NCBI RefSeq assembly: GCF_001704415.2
Contig: NC_030814.1
Coordinates: forward strand, 74,827,121-74,891,120
DNA: 64,000 nt
From: Capra hircus
Taxonomy: Eukaryota; Chordata; Mammalia; Artiodactyla; Bovidae
Reading direction: 5' to 3'
Both the position numbers and the translations under genes were made by a program. The notes beneath the pieces were generated by a model that saw nothing but the letters and a program-made list of their open reading frames with translations, searched no databases and had not been told where the DNA came from. This document shows, piece after piece, positions 22,735 to 34,032 of the stretch; the first letter of the stretch is position 1, and the number at the start of each line of letters is the position of its first letter.

Positions 22735-23688
22735 TTTTATGGATTTAACTACCATCTCCATGATAGTCATTCTTAAATGTTTCTCTCTAGCGAAGACCTT
22801 TCCCTGAAGTCCAGACTCAATTATCCAGCTGTGTACTTGACATTCCTACTTGGGTAACTCGTGGTCATCTCCAACTTAGCATGCCCCAAACTGACCTCCT
22901 TATACTCTTTCCCAATCCCATCCCCTGTCTTTCCATGTCAATTGCTTATGCCAAATTCTCATACTCTACATCTCAATTCTCAGCTATAATATTTAAATAT
23001 ATGGAGAATTTAACTACCTTTTCATCACCACAACCCTAAACAAGCCAGTATCACCTCACATTAGATTATTACAATGGTTTACTAAGTAGTCTCCTAACTT
23101 CGATCTTTGTCCTTTTACTGTGTACTCTCAGTTTAACAGTCCAAGCCATTCTTTGCTTTCCACTTAAAATGTTTCATTGGCTTCCTGTTCCAAAGTCATA
23201 CAGGGGTCTCCATGTCCCTATAAGTGGGTCTTCTACTACATTTTTAATCTCATTTTCTACTCTTCTGCCTTTATAAGCTACTCCAGCTTTCCTTGTTTTC
23301 TTGTCACTCCTCAAGCACTGCAGGTCTCCTTATCCTTCAAGGTCATTGCAGTTACTTTCATTTGTGCCTGATCTGATTTTCCCCCAAGATGACATGCTTC
23401 ATTACCCTCTTTAGGTCTTTACTCAAAAGTCACCTCTTTATCTTATCTAAAATTGTAACCCCAAATAGTTATCACTCTTCTCTAATCAATCTTTTTGGGT
23501 GCTTCTGACTAGCCATCATTTTATGTATTTTATATAGTACTTTATTGCCTATCTCTGCTATTGGAATATGAATTCTAAGAGGTGGAATTTTTGCTTGTTC
23601 TGTTAACTTTGCATCATCAGAACATAGTGTAATGTCTGATACATAAGAATAGTTCAAAGGATATTTGCTGTGAATAAATAACTAATGG
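22735..23688 (+). mobile_element. L2 LINE, 3' region, sense
   Basis: A pyrimidine-rich segment follows the L2 pol end and 3' UTR order: 'ccagactcaattatccagctg', 'cttgacattcctacttgg', 'ccaagccattctttgc', 'ggcttcctgttccaaagtc', 'aaaagtcacctctttatc', 'ggatatttgctgtgaataaa'. The last is the L2 terminal ATTTGTTGAATGAATG motif, diverged. A BovB begins directly at its 3' end. Confidence 0.75.
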
Positions 23689-24226
23689 TGATGCTTGCTC
23701 CTTGGAAGGATAGCTATGACAAACCTAGATAGCATATTAAAAAGCAGACATACCACTTTGCCAACAAAGGTCCATATAGTCAAAGCTATGGTTTTTCCAG
23801 GAGTCTTGTACCAGATGTGAGAGCTGGACCATAAAGAAGGCTGAGCATTGAAGAATTGATGTTTTTGAACTGTGGTGCTGAATAAGACTCTTGAGAGTTC
23901 CCTGCACGCAAGGAGATCAAACCAGTCAGTCATGAAGGAAATCAGTCCTGAATATTCACTGGAAACAATTATACTGAAGTTGAAGATCCAATACTTTGGC
24001 CACCTGATACAAAGAGCTGACTCATTGGAAAAACCCCTGATGCTGGGAAAGATTTAGGGCATGAGGAGAAGGGGCCAACAGAGGGCAAGATGATTGGATG
24101 GCATCATGGACTCAATGGACATGAGTTTGAGCAAACTCTGGGAGATAGTGAAGGATAGGGAAGCCTAGTGTGCTACAGCCCAAGGGGTCACAAAGAGTAG
24201 GATGTGACTTTGCAACTGAACAGCAA
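23689..24226 (+). mobile_element. BovB LINE 3' fragment, sense
   Basis: From 'gatgcttgctccttggaagg' to the diverged BovB end ('gatgtgactttgcaactgaa'). Covers the pol C-terminal region in broken frames. More diverged than the 21-kb copy. No convincing TSD. Confidence 0.9.
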
Positions 24227-24788
24227 CAAGAGATTGAGATATAGAAACAAATTCAGAAAAGATTGGAATGATGCTGACACATGTGAATCTTTTCAGAGTT
24301 CCTTAATAACCTACTTCCTTTCCCCCTGGGTTAGTGTTCCACCTGAAGAGGAAACTTGATTTCTTGACCGACCACCAAGAGCTTAGGTGATGCAGTCTGA
24401 AAGTTAATTCCTCAGAGTGTGAACACTGAGCAGTGGAATATGTGAAACTATGGAGAGAATCAGGTATTTAAATTCCTCCTCTGTTCTCTCTTCTGTAGAG
24501 CACTTCAAGGCATGACTTCAACTTGCAACATGATCAGAGAAGTTCTGCAGGCCCAGGAAACACACTTTATGAAGGATTTGCTATCCCCCTTTCTAGTCTG
24601 TTGCAAAGAAAACATCAACCTAACAATGTGTCTCACATGGTTTACATATTTCCTTACCTTGTGCTCCTTTTGTCCTCATCCTCACCATCCTGGACTTGGA
24701 TTTCTCAAATAAAGTGCTAACACTTTAGTCCTTGTGTCAGGATCTGCTCTCTATAGCACATAAATTCTAATGTTTTAAGTTGGATTTC
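24227..24788. other. No gene recognised; LTR-like end possible
   Basis: 24690-24760 ('caaataaagtgctaacacttt...gtccttgtgtcaggatctgc') resembles the poly(A)-signal end of an ancient LTR, but I cannot name it. Confidence 0.35.
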
Positions 24789-24796
24789 GGGTGAAT

Positions 24797-24993
24797 TTGG
24801 TGCTATTCAGTCCCTAGGTCATGTCTGAGTCTTTGCGACACTATGACCTATAGCACACCATGCTGCCCTGTCCTTCACTATCTCCCAGAGATCACTCAGA
24901 CTCATGTCTATTGAACTGGTGATGCCATCTGATCACCTTATCTTTTGTAACTATCTTCTCCACCTGCCCTCAATCTCTCCGAGCATCAGGGTT
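24797..24993 (-). mobile_element. BovB LINE, short 3' fragment, antisense
   Basis: Starts with the antisense BovB terminus ('tattcagtccctaggtcatg') and stops inside the pol C-terminus at 'gagcatcagg'. An 8-bp TSD GGGTGAAT flanks it (24789-24796 and 24994-25001). Confidence 0.88.
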
Positions 24994-25170
24994 GGGTGAA
25001 TAGTGTTGGGCTTAAGAAGAGCGTTAATAAAATCCATATTGATAAGATTCTGCATCAAGAGTTATAAAAACTGAAAATAAATAGTCTGCTCTGGAATTCA
25101 AAGAAGAATGTTTGAATGAGAGGTATAGATCTATAAAACACAGGCATAAAGATTTTGGTAGACCCTTGAG

Positions 25171-25516
25171 TGCTATGGACTGAATGTATGTGTACCCACA
25201 AAATACATATATTAGAAACCTAATGCCCAGTGTGATGGACTTGGCATGTGAGGTCTTTGGGGTGAAGGAAGGTCAGGAGGCCCTGTCCTCATTAATGGGA
25301 TTAATGCCTCTATTAAAGAAATCTGGAGGGGCTCTCTGCCCCACTCTACCATAAGAGACTACAGTGAAAAGTTCTCAGTCCAGAAGAAAAACTGCTGGCC
25401 TGCTATCACCCTGAACTCAGATTTCCAGCCTCTGAACTGTGAGAAATAAATTTCTGTTGTTTATAAACTACCTAGCTTATAGAATTCTGTTATAGTAAAG
25501 CAAGCAGATTAACAAA
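25171..25516 (+). mobile_element. MLT1-type LTR (ERVL-MaLR), solitary
   Basis: Begins 'tgctatggactgaatgtatg' and continues with 'aaacctaatgcccagtgtga', 'catgtgaggtctttggggtg', 'attaatgggattaatgcctc', 'ctgaactgtgagaaataaat', 'ttctgttgtttataaactac'. This is the order of MLT1 LTRs, including the AATAAA poly(A) signal. No internal viral sequence is present. Non-coding. Confidence 0.8.
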
Positions 25517-26416
25517 GAATAAGAAGAGACAATGTCTATGGCACATGAATTTGTAGGAACTGTATAGATATCAGAGAGGAATGACTAAAAATATAGAATA
25601 AAAATAAAAGAATGGTTCAATAGAAGTTACGAGGAGAGAGAGTTGCAAGAGGGACAAAGCGTACAATAGTGTCAGATGTGTTTGAGATGCCAAATACAGA
25701 AAGGAGTATAAAAAGACAGATTTTGCAATTAGTCTGTTATGGTTGATATTGTTGGGTGCTCTTTCCATGGAATGGAAGTGTCAGAAAACAAACTGTAGTA
25801 GGTTAAGCAGTGTCATGGAAGTTGCAAAGTAGAAATTATACATTCCTCTTATAAGAGACATTATTTGGAAGGCAAAGAGGTCACTGGCACTTTCACCCTA
25901 GAGAAAAATTTCACTGCCAGCATGCTTTTCTGAATGACATAAAGCAGCAGTGGCATTTAAAAACCATGCAAAGGTTATGAGATAGCATCCTTCTATAGCT
26001 ATTGCTAGTATTAAACCCAGTGATTTTGTTAGCTAGAAGAAATTACAAATCACGTATAAGCATTACACTGAAGTTATTGGATATGCTGATACTGTTGCAA
26101 CAAAGTAATATGGAATTAGTGATTCTTTTTATACCAAAAAATAATGCTAATCCTGGAAGATATTCTTTCTATAAAGTATTACAAAAAAATCTATAAAACT
26201 ACTTCTATTGTCACAGAACAAATCAGTCATTTCTGACTGAGCTACAATAAATATTTATAGGTTATGATAGAGAAGAGGCGATATCATTAAATTCCCAAAC
26301 CATACAAATCTGTTCAATAACAAAATTAAATCTAGCAGTAGACATAACCATAAATATACAGTTAAAGGCTCCATACTTAAAGTCTGATATGCAAAAAGTT
26401 TATTCAGGTTGATTAA
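25517..26416. other. No feature recognised
   Basis: About 900 AT-rich bases, including a GAGAGAG patch at 25633-25641. No gene or assignable repeat. Confidence 0.5.
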
Positions 26417-26600
26417 GAATTTTAAGCTGTTACTAGAAACAGAAGATATTAAGAAGAGGTGGCAAGAATACACAGAAGAACTGTACAAAAAGAGCTTCAC
26501 CACCCAGATAATCATGATGGTGTGATCACTCACCTAGAGCCATACATCCTGGAATGTGCGGTCAAGGGGGCCTTAGAAAGCATCACTACAAACAAAGCTT
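26417..26600 (+). repeat. Inverted duplication, source arm (spans BovB 5' junction)
   Basis: 184 bases made of about 19 bases of non-BovB flank ('gaattttaagctgttact') and the first ~165 bases of the BovB that starts near 26436. An inverted copy sits at 27038-27218. By eye they differ at four substitutions and one 3-bp indel, about 98% identity. Confidence 0.95.
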
Positions 26601-28237
26601 GTAGAGGTGATGGAATTCCAGTTGAGCTATTTCAAATCCTCAAAGATGATGCTGTGAAAGTGCTGTACTCAATATGCCAACAAATTTGGAAAACTCAGCA
26701 GTGGCCGCAGGACTGCAAAAGGTCAGGTTTCATTCCAATCCAAAGGAAGGCAATGCCAAAGAATGCTCAAACTACTGCACAATTGCACTCATCTCACATG
26801 CTAGTAAAGTAATGCTCAAAATTCTCCAAGCCAGGCTTCAGCAATACATAAATCGTGAACTTCCAGATGTTCAAGCTGGTTTTAGAAAAGGCAGAGCAAC
26901 CAAATTGCCAACATTCACTGGATCATGGAAAAAGCAAGAGAGTTCCCGAAAAACATCTATTTCTGCTTTATTGACTATGCCAAAGCCTTTGACTCTGTGG
27001 ATCACAATAAACCATGGAAAATTCCAAAAGAGTCTGAAAGCTTTGTTCGTAGTGATGCTTTCTAAGGCCCCCTTGACCGCACATCCCAGGATGTATGGCT
27101 CTAGGTGAGTGATCACACCATCATGATTATCTGGGTGGTGAAGCTATTTTTGTACAGTTATTCTGTGTATTCTTGCCACCTCTTAATATCTTCTGTTTCT
27201 AGTAACAGCTTAAAATTCACGTGGCAATACCAGACCACGTGACCTGCCTCTTGAGAAACGTATATGCAGGTCAGGAAGCAACAGTTAGAACTGGACATGG
27301 AATAACAGACTGGTTCCAGATAGGAAAAGGAGTATGTCAAGGCTGTATATTGTCACCCTGCTTATTTAACTTGTATGCAGAGTACATCATGAGAAACGCT
27401 GGGCTGGAAGAAGCACAAGCTGGAATCAAGAAAGAGGGAGAAATATCAATATTGCCGGGAGAAATATCAATAACCTCAGATATGCAGATGACACCACCCT
27501 TATGGCAGAAAGTGAAGAGGACCTAAAAAGCCTCTTGATGAAAGAGGAGAGTGAAAAAGTTGGCTTAAAGCTCAACATTCAGAAAACGAAGATCATGGCA
27601 TCTGGTCCCATCACTTCATGGGAAATAGATGGGGAAACAGTGGAAACAGTGTCAGACTTTATTTTTTGGGCTCCAAAATCACTGCAGATGGTGACTGCAG
27701 CCATGAAATTAAAAGATGCTTACTCCTTGGAAGAAAAGTTATGATCAACCTAGAGAGCATATCAAAAAGCAGAGACATTACTTTGTCAACAAAGTTCCAT
27801 CTATTCAAGGCTATGGTTTTTCCAGTGGTCATGAATGGATGTGAGAGTTGGACTATGAAGAAAACTCAGTGCAGAAGTATTGATACTTTTGAACTGTGCT
27901 GTTGGAGAAGACTCTTGAGAGTCCCTTGGACTGTAAGGATATCCAGCCAGTCCATTCTAAAGGAAATCAGTCCTGGGTGTTCATTGGAAGGACTGAAGCT
28001 AAAGCTGAAACTCCAATACTTTGATGTGAAGAGCTGACTCATTGGAAAAGACCCTGATGCTTGGAGGGATTCGGGGCAGGAGGAGAAGAGGACGACAGAG
28101 GATGAGATGGCTGGATGGCATCACTGACTTAATGGACGTGAGTTTGAGCAGACTCCGGGAGTTGGTGATAGACAGGAAGGCCTGGCATCCTGCGATTCAT
28201 GGGGTTGCAAAGAGTCGTACACAACTGAGCAACTGAA
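26436..28237 (+). mobile_element. BovB LINE interrupted by an inverted copy of its own 5' end
   Basis: 5'-truncated BovB running from the linker ('acagaagatattaagaagag') through RT to the natural 3' end ('ctgagcaactgaactgaact'). Near 27030, inside the RT coding region, it is interrupted by about 190 bases of inverted sequence and then resumes at 'ggcaataccagaccacgtg' with almost no BovB lost. A second small lesion near 27430-27465 is a tandem repeat of about 20 bases ('gagaaatatcaat'). Broken frames at 26459-27108, 27221-27526, 27502-28037 and 28042-28236; RT motifs FIDYAKAFD and YADD are still readable in separate frames. Confidence 0.95.
27038..27218 (-). repeat. Inverted duplication, inserted arm
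   Basis: Reverse complement of 26417-26600, including the non-BovB flank, placed inside the same BovB. Both arms end at the palindrome AAGCTT (26595-26600 and 27038-27043). Because the flank is included, this cannot be an independent BovB insertion; it is a local inverted duplication made after the BovB had landed. Confidence 0.95.
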
Positions 28238-28310
28238 CTGAACTGAGAAACACTCTAAATCAAGAAGGTGATGACTCTGATGCTGCTTAGTAAAAGAAAT
28301 ATGGTAACAT

Positions 28311-28577
28311 AGGACTGATGCTGAAGATGAAGCGCCAATACTTTCACCACCTGATGCATAGAATTGACTACTTAGAAAATACCCTTATGCTGGGCAAGAT
28401 TGAAGGCAGGAAGAGAAGGGATGACAGAGGATGAGATGGTTGGACTGTATCACCAACTCGATGGACATGAGTTTGAACAAGCTCTAAGAACTGGTGATGG
28501 ACAAGTAAGCCTGGCATGCTGCAGTCCATGGGATCACAAAGAGTCTGACACAACTGAGAAACTGGACTGAACTGAAT
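28311..28577 (+). mobile_element. BovB LINE 3' fragment, sense
   Basis: From 'ggactgatgctgaagatgaa' to 'actggactgaactgaa', the last ~265 bases of BovB. Only about 70 bases separate it from the preceding BovB 3' end. Confidence 0.92.
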
Positions 28578-30140
28578 GTAGAACCAAGACTATTAGGTTA
28601 TAACCTGAAAAAAAAAGATAATCAAAAACCAGCATCTGGATATATTGAAGACAAAAACTCATGGATTGCTTTCACCAATAAGAAGATTGGAATTCATATC
28701 TAAGCCACATTATTTATTATTTGGTGGTTATACAGGCATTTCCCTTAATAAAAATAGTGCAAGCTCTCATCAGACTCCATAGGAAATCCAACTTTGGATT
28801 TCCTTCTCCACATATTTCCAGGAATCCTCATGGAATTTACTCAACATTTCATAAACACAAGAAGGCTGTAGCTTGTCTTCTCCTCCATTGGTCATCCTGA
28901 AGACATTTATTAAGAGATTCTTTGTCAATTGTGTCTTGACATCATACACCAGTCATCCCAGACTGCCATCATTCCTTCTGTATCATTTTACCAAATTTAA
29001 ACACAGATCTCTCCCTAAACTTCAATCAGTCTAGATGTCAAGCAAGACTTGATTGAGAAGTTTAAGAAAACTTCCCTGACACTTCAAGATAAAAGGAGGA
29101 AATTGAACCCCAGGAAAGAAAATTGGAATTAAGTTATGATCAGAATTCACAAGTCAAGACACTTCCTTAATATCTTACTTCTGAACCCCTAGTTTACTAA
29201 ACCCTATAGTGATCACTAGCAGACAAATCTGGGGCTATGACTCAGTGAGCCTCCTCACCCTGAAGTCTAGACCTTCAACCACACTGAGGCCCTCACAGAA
29301 GAAAATTATTTGTTTTCTAAGGGTAGGTTGTTTATAGACGCAACACAAACACCTCCTTTTTACATCTTCATTTTCTTGAAATTGCCAATGCCTCTGGTTT
29401 AATTAGCATAATGGAAAACTCCATTAAGCTGTTTTTCCTAAAATAAAGGAATTCTGCCCTCCAAGGTGAACTCAGCTACATCTCTGCTGTCGTTATTATT
29501 ATTATTTTTATTGGGGGCAAGGAAGTTCAGTCTCAGCTAGAGCAGACATTACAGCACTATGAAATTTATTTCTTAATTTTTTTTTCAAACATCAGAACTC
29601 AGTGTATCAGGTATGTGGCAATGGAGGACAAGGACTCCTGAGATGGGGAATAAATGAGATATAGGCAACAAAACAATGGCAGCAGCTTACTACCTGGAAA
29701 AACTTCTGGGTTGCAATGCCGACAGAGGGGACACAAGCAGATGCCACTGGTTTCCCTGAATTAGAAAACATAACTGAGAGCTCAGGAATTCAAGGCGACC
29801 AGAGCTCACCAGGCAGAGTGCCAGTCCACTCTAGACACCTTATTTTGGAACAAAAGCTTCTGTGTAAACATCTAAGCATCTACTTCCGGTTTTATCCCTG
29901 TGGAAATTTTCCCCTCAAAATCATCTTTTAGGCAAGCCAAACTACTTGCAGTTCTCTGAGCATTACTTTTTCTCTGTCTTCCCAGTGAGGGATTTTTCAC
30001 ACTGCCCATTGCTGGATACCTTGTGTTCACAAGCGAGTATTTACTCAATGGCCAAATCTCGACTCAAACAACAATACTTCAAAGAAGTCTCCTCTAATAT
30101 CCTACATCCACCCACTCCTAAAATGCAAAATACCATTGCT
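28578..30140. other. No gene recognised
   Basis: 1.56 kb of apparently unique sequence. An ATT-rich patch lies at 29493-29512. A 71-codon frame at 29716-29931 has no recognisable domain. Confidence 0.5.
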
Positions 30141-30149
30141 CTGAACTCC

Positions 30150-30770
30150 GCTATAGCTGTGGTACATTAGGTACTGTTTCCCCGCAAAACATCAAAGTCC
30201 AAATTCCAAGTGCCCAGGTGATCCCAATATAATCATGAGAGTCTGGAAAATCCCTGGATGGAGGTGACTGGTAGGCTACAGCCCATGGGGTCTCGAAGAG
30301 TCAGACACCGCTGAGTGACTTCATTTTCGCTTTTCACTTTCATGCACTGGAGGACATGGCAACCCACTCCAATATTCTTGTCTGGAGAATCCCAGGGACG
30401 GCGGAGCCTGGTGGGCTGCCGTCTATGGGGTCGCACAGAGTCAGACACGACTGACGCGACTTAGCAGCGGCAGGGTCGTCAGAGTCAGAAGAAGTAATGC
30501 AGCGATAGAAACAGGAAGACAGAGAGTGAAACGGGAAGATGCCACGCTGCTGGCTTTAAAGATGGAGAGAAGAGCTACAAGCAAAGGAATGCAGGCAGAC
30601 TTCAAAAGCTAGAAAGTCAAGGAAATGGACTCTCCCATTGATCTACGTAAAGAATGCACTCTGCAGTGTTTTGATTCTAGGACTTTAATATGGATTTTAG
30701 AACCATAAGAGAATACATTTGTGTTGTGTTAGGTCACTGAGTTTGTGTGTGTTTTTTTAGCAGTAACAGG
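30150..30770 (+). mobile_element. MLT1-type LTR relic split by Bov-A2
   Basis: The right part (30475-30770) carries 'agatgccacgctgctggctt', 'aagatggagagaagagctac', 'caaaggaatgcaggcagac', 'ggactctcccattgatc' and 'ttgtgttgtgttaggtcact', a series typical of MLT1-class LTRs. The left part (30150-30240) is consistent with its start. A Bov-A2 sits between them. Non-coding. Confidence 0.65.
30241..30474 (+). mobile_element. Bov-A2 SINE, 5'-truncated, sense
   Basis: Two Bov-A units in tandem joined by the TTTTCACTTTCATGCACTGG linker. The first unit lacks its start. The end 'gacgcgacttagcagcggca' is the Bov-A2 tail with a short (AGC)n-like motif. Confidence 0.93.
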
Positions 30771-30874
30771 AAACATAAAATAGCCTATGGTCATTTCTCT
30801 TACAATGTCTAGAATGCATTATAACTGCATATCTTCTTTATATGTATGTCTTTCCTAATGAAATATAAACTTTC

Positions 30875-32226
30875 TAAAAAATTTTGAAATATAGTTCATT
30901 TACAATGTTGTATTAATATCTGCTGTACAACAAAGTGATTTATTTATACATACATGTTATTTTTCACATTATTTACATTAGGTTTATCACAGGATATTGA
31001 ATATAATTCCAGTAGTACCCTGTTGTTTATCCATCCTATATATAATAATTTGCATCTGCTAATTCCAAACCCCAATCCTCCCTTCCCTTATGACCTTTAC
31101 CCCTGGCAACTACAAATCTGTTCTCAAAGTCTGTGAGACTGTTTCTGCTTTGTAGATATGTTCGTGTTATATTTTAGATTCCACATATGAGTGTATTTTA
31201 GGGTATTTGTCGTTCTCCTTCTGACTCACTTTTCTTAGTCTGATAATCTCTAGGTCCACCCACTTTGCTGAAATGGCACTGTTTCATTTTTCATGACTGA
31301 GTAGTATCCCACAGTATGTATACGTGTGTGTGCATATACATAAAGAGAGAGAGAGTCACATCTTCATTATCCATTCATCTAGTGATGGAAAGTTGGGTTG
31401 TTTCCATATCTTCACTATTGGAAATAGTGCTGCTATGAATATAAGGGTGCATGTATCTTTTCTAATTATACTTTTGTCTGGTATAGACTCAGCAGTGAGA
31501 TTGCTGGATCATATGGCAACTCTTAGATTTTTGAGGAATTTTCATACCATTTTCCCTAGTGGCTGCACCAATTTACAGTCCCACCAACAATGTAAGAGGG
31601 TTCCCTTCTCTCTACATCCTCTCTAGCATTTATTATTTATAGACGTTTTAATGATAGTCACTCTGATTTGTGTGAAGTGGTACTCCATTGCAGTTTTGAT
31701 TCGCATTTTTCTAATGTTAGTGATGTTGAGCATCTTTTCATGTGCCTATTGGCCATCTGTATGTCTGTTTAGTTTTTCTGTCATTTTTCAATTGGATTTT
31801 TTAAATTATTGAATTGTATAAGCTGTTTCTATATTTTGGAAATTAAGCCTTTGTCTATCATATCATTTGCAAGCATTTTGTCCCAGTGCAAAGATCGTCT
31901 TTTCATTTTGTTTATGGTTTCCTTTGTTGTACAAAAACTTCTAAGTCTGGTTAGGTCCCATTTCTTTATTTTTACTTTTATTTCTACTGCCTTGGGAGAC
32001 TGACCTAAGAACACATCAGTACTGTTTATGTCAGAGAACGTTTTGCCTATGTTTTCTTCAAGGAGTTCTATGGTGTCATATCTTAAATTTAAGTCTTTAA
32101 GCCATTCTGAGTTTATTTTTGCTTGATGTAAGGATGTGTTCTAACTATATCGATTTACATGTGGCTGTCCAAATTCCCAACACCAATTGCTGAAGAGACT
32201 GTCTTTTCCCCATTGTAAGATGTAAA
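30875..32226 (-). mobile_element. L1 LINE 3' region, antisense
   Basis: Reads as an L1 3' end on the minus strand. The 3' UTR complement begins near 30875 ('tatagttcatttacaatgtt', 'ggatattgaatataattcc'). Farther right the ORF2 C-terminal region is recognisable in short minus frames, such as 31829-32014 (residues KVKIKKWDLTRLRSFCTTKE). A GA/TG-rich patch interrupts at 31320-31355. Much more decayed than the 10.8-13.3-kb L1. Confidence 0.9.
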
Positions 32227-32333
32227 ATGAGTTTTTGGACTATCATTCCAGGGCAGCCCTAAATAAAGAAATGTTATAGAATCACAGAAAGAGGTATTTT
32301 TGAAGAATTTTTTTAATCTATAGAAAACAGGTG

Positions 32334-32556
32334 TGTATCAGTTACTCAGTAATATCTGACTTTTGTGCAACCCCATGGACTGTAGCCTACCAGGCCCCTC
32401 TGTCCATGGAATTCTCTAGGCAAGAATACAGGAGTGGGGTGCCATTCCCTTCTTCAGGATATCTTTCCAACCCAGGGATTGAACGCAGGTCTCCTGCATT
32501 ACAGGAAGATTCTTTACTATCTGAGTCACCAGGGAAGCTAATGAGAGGTGAACAGG
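32334..32556 (-). mobile_element. Bov-tA SINE, antisense, 14-bp TSD
   Basis: Perfect TSD ATAGAAAACAGGTG at 32320-32333 and 32557-32570. The SINE body fills 32334-32538, from antisense Bov-A to antisense head (CACCAGGGAAGCT). The remaining 18 bases (32539-32556) lie between the SINE 5' end and the TSD and match no SINE sequence. Confidence 0.93.
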
Positions 32557-32796
32557 ATAGAAAACAGGTGAGAGGCTGTAAATCCATGCTGATCCCAGCC
32601 TGAGCAAATACTTCATGCCTGAGAAAAGAAATCTAACCACTGGATTGTGAGCTGAACTGGGCAGCCTCCTACTGCTGTCTGTCTGTAGATGGATACTTCT
32701 CTCACACATCCTTACTACCCAAGCCTAGCCATCACTCTCTGCCTATGAGCCATACACCCTGCTCCAACTGTGGTAGCTACCACAAGAGACCTATTA

Positions 32797-33407
32797 GTCA
32801 GTTAGTTCTGTTGCTCAGTCATGTCCGACTTTTTGTGACCCCATGAACTGCAGCATGCCAGGCTTCCCTGTCCATCACCAACTCCCAGAGCTTGCTCAAA
32901 CCCATGTCCATCGAGTCAGTGATGCCATTCAACCATCTCATTCTCTGTTGTCCCCTTCTCCTCCTGCCTTCAATCTTTCCCAGCATCAGGGTCTTTTCCA
33001 ATGAGTCGGTTCTTTGCATCAGGTAGCAAAAGTATTGGAGTTTCAGCTTCAGCATCAGTCCTTCCAATGAATATTCAGGATTGACTTCCTTTAGGACTGA
33101 CTGGTTGGATCTCCTTGCAGTCCAAGGGACTCTCAAGTCTTCAAAAAAAATCAGTTCTTTGGCTCTCAGCTTTCTTTCTCACATCCATACATGACTACTG
33201 GAAAAACCATAGCTTTAACTAGACAGACCTTTGTTGGCAAAGTAATGCCTTTGCTTTTTAATATGCTGTCTAGGTTGGTCATAGCTTTTAGGAGAAACAA
33301 TGGAAACAGTGACAGACTTTATTTTCCTGGGCTCCAAAATCACTGCAGATGGTGAGTGCAGCCATGAAAATAAGACACTTGTTCCTTGAAAAAAAAATGC
33401 CATGACC
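32797..33407 (-). mobile_element. BovB LINE with inverted 5' end
   Basis: 32797 to about 33292 is antisense BovB 3' end and pol C-terminal region. At about 33293 orientation flips: 'ggagaaacaatggaaacag' through 'cttgttccttgaa' is sense BovB. The two parts are neighbours in the consensus (join at CTCCTTGGAAG / AAAAGCTATGACC), so this is a twin-primed insertion with a 5' inversion of about 110 bases. TSD not certain. Confidence 0.9.
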
Positions 33408-33674
33408 ATTTAATTTGTCTGGCATCAGAGAGGAGAGAAAAGGCTAATGCTAAATAAGAAATGCTAGGAGAGAGAATCGTTGAGGTTGTTTGCCTGTGAC
33501 CATCAGCAAATGGGACTTTGTTTCCCTTCCAGGGTCTTACTTTACAATATAGTGGCTCTATAGTGTCAGTGCCAAGTTAGGAGAGTGTGAGACCTCTATA
33601 TTTTTCTAGCTTCAAAATCACTAGGGAAGTTGAAGTTGTAAATAGAAAATCAGATTTCAATTTTATTCAGCTCA
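33407..33674 (+). repeat. Inverted repeat, left arm (unknown family)
   Basis: 268 bases matching the reverse complement of 34033-34299 at about 90% by eye, with mostly transition differences and four short indels. Shared landmarks include 'tgtctggcatcagagaggag' and 'ttcaaaatcactagggaag'. It is not Bov-A, BovB, L1, L2 or MIR. The left end coincides with the BovB boundary. Confidence 0.93.
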
Positions 33675-34032
33675 TCACCCCTCTTATCAAAGGCGTTAGC
33701 AGAGATGATTTTCCAGTCAACTCAGTTTGGATTTGTAAGTGCATTTTCTATGGAAATATAATCTTTACAGTCAAGCTCAAGATGTAATAACAAGATTCTA
33801 GCCACAATGTCTGTAATGGGTTGAATATATCTTTACTGGTTGATCTATGAATCTCACCATCATTTAAAACATTTTGATGGTACATGACTTTGGGTCGCAA
33901 ACAGACTACTTAAATATCATAGTGCATCTAGCTCAAACAGAGTCTTAATTTCTAAGTAACTAAGCACACATCATGCCAAGTAAACACCTTTGGAAAAAGC
34001 ATATGTTTTTCATTCATCAGAAGCTCAAAATC
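33675..34032. other. Spacer between the inverted arms
   Basis: 358 bases of AT-rich sequence with no repeat that I recognise and no coding frame of note. Confidence 0.7.

Noticed and set aside
25171..25516. Endogenous retrovirus with coding regions
   Set aside because: Only an LTR-like segment is present; no internal gag, pol or env sequence lies beside it.
27038..27218. An independent antisense BovB insertion
   Set aside because: It carries the unique flank of the surrounding BovB, so it was copied locally.
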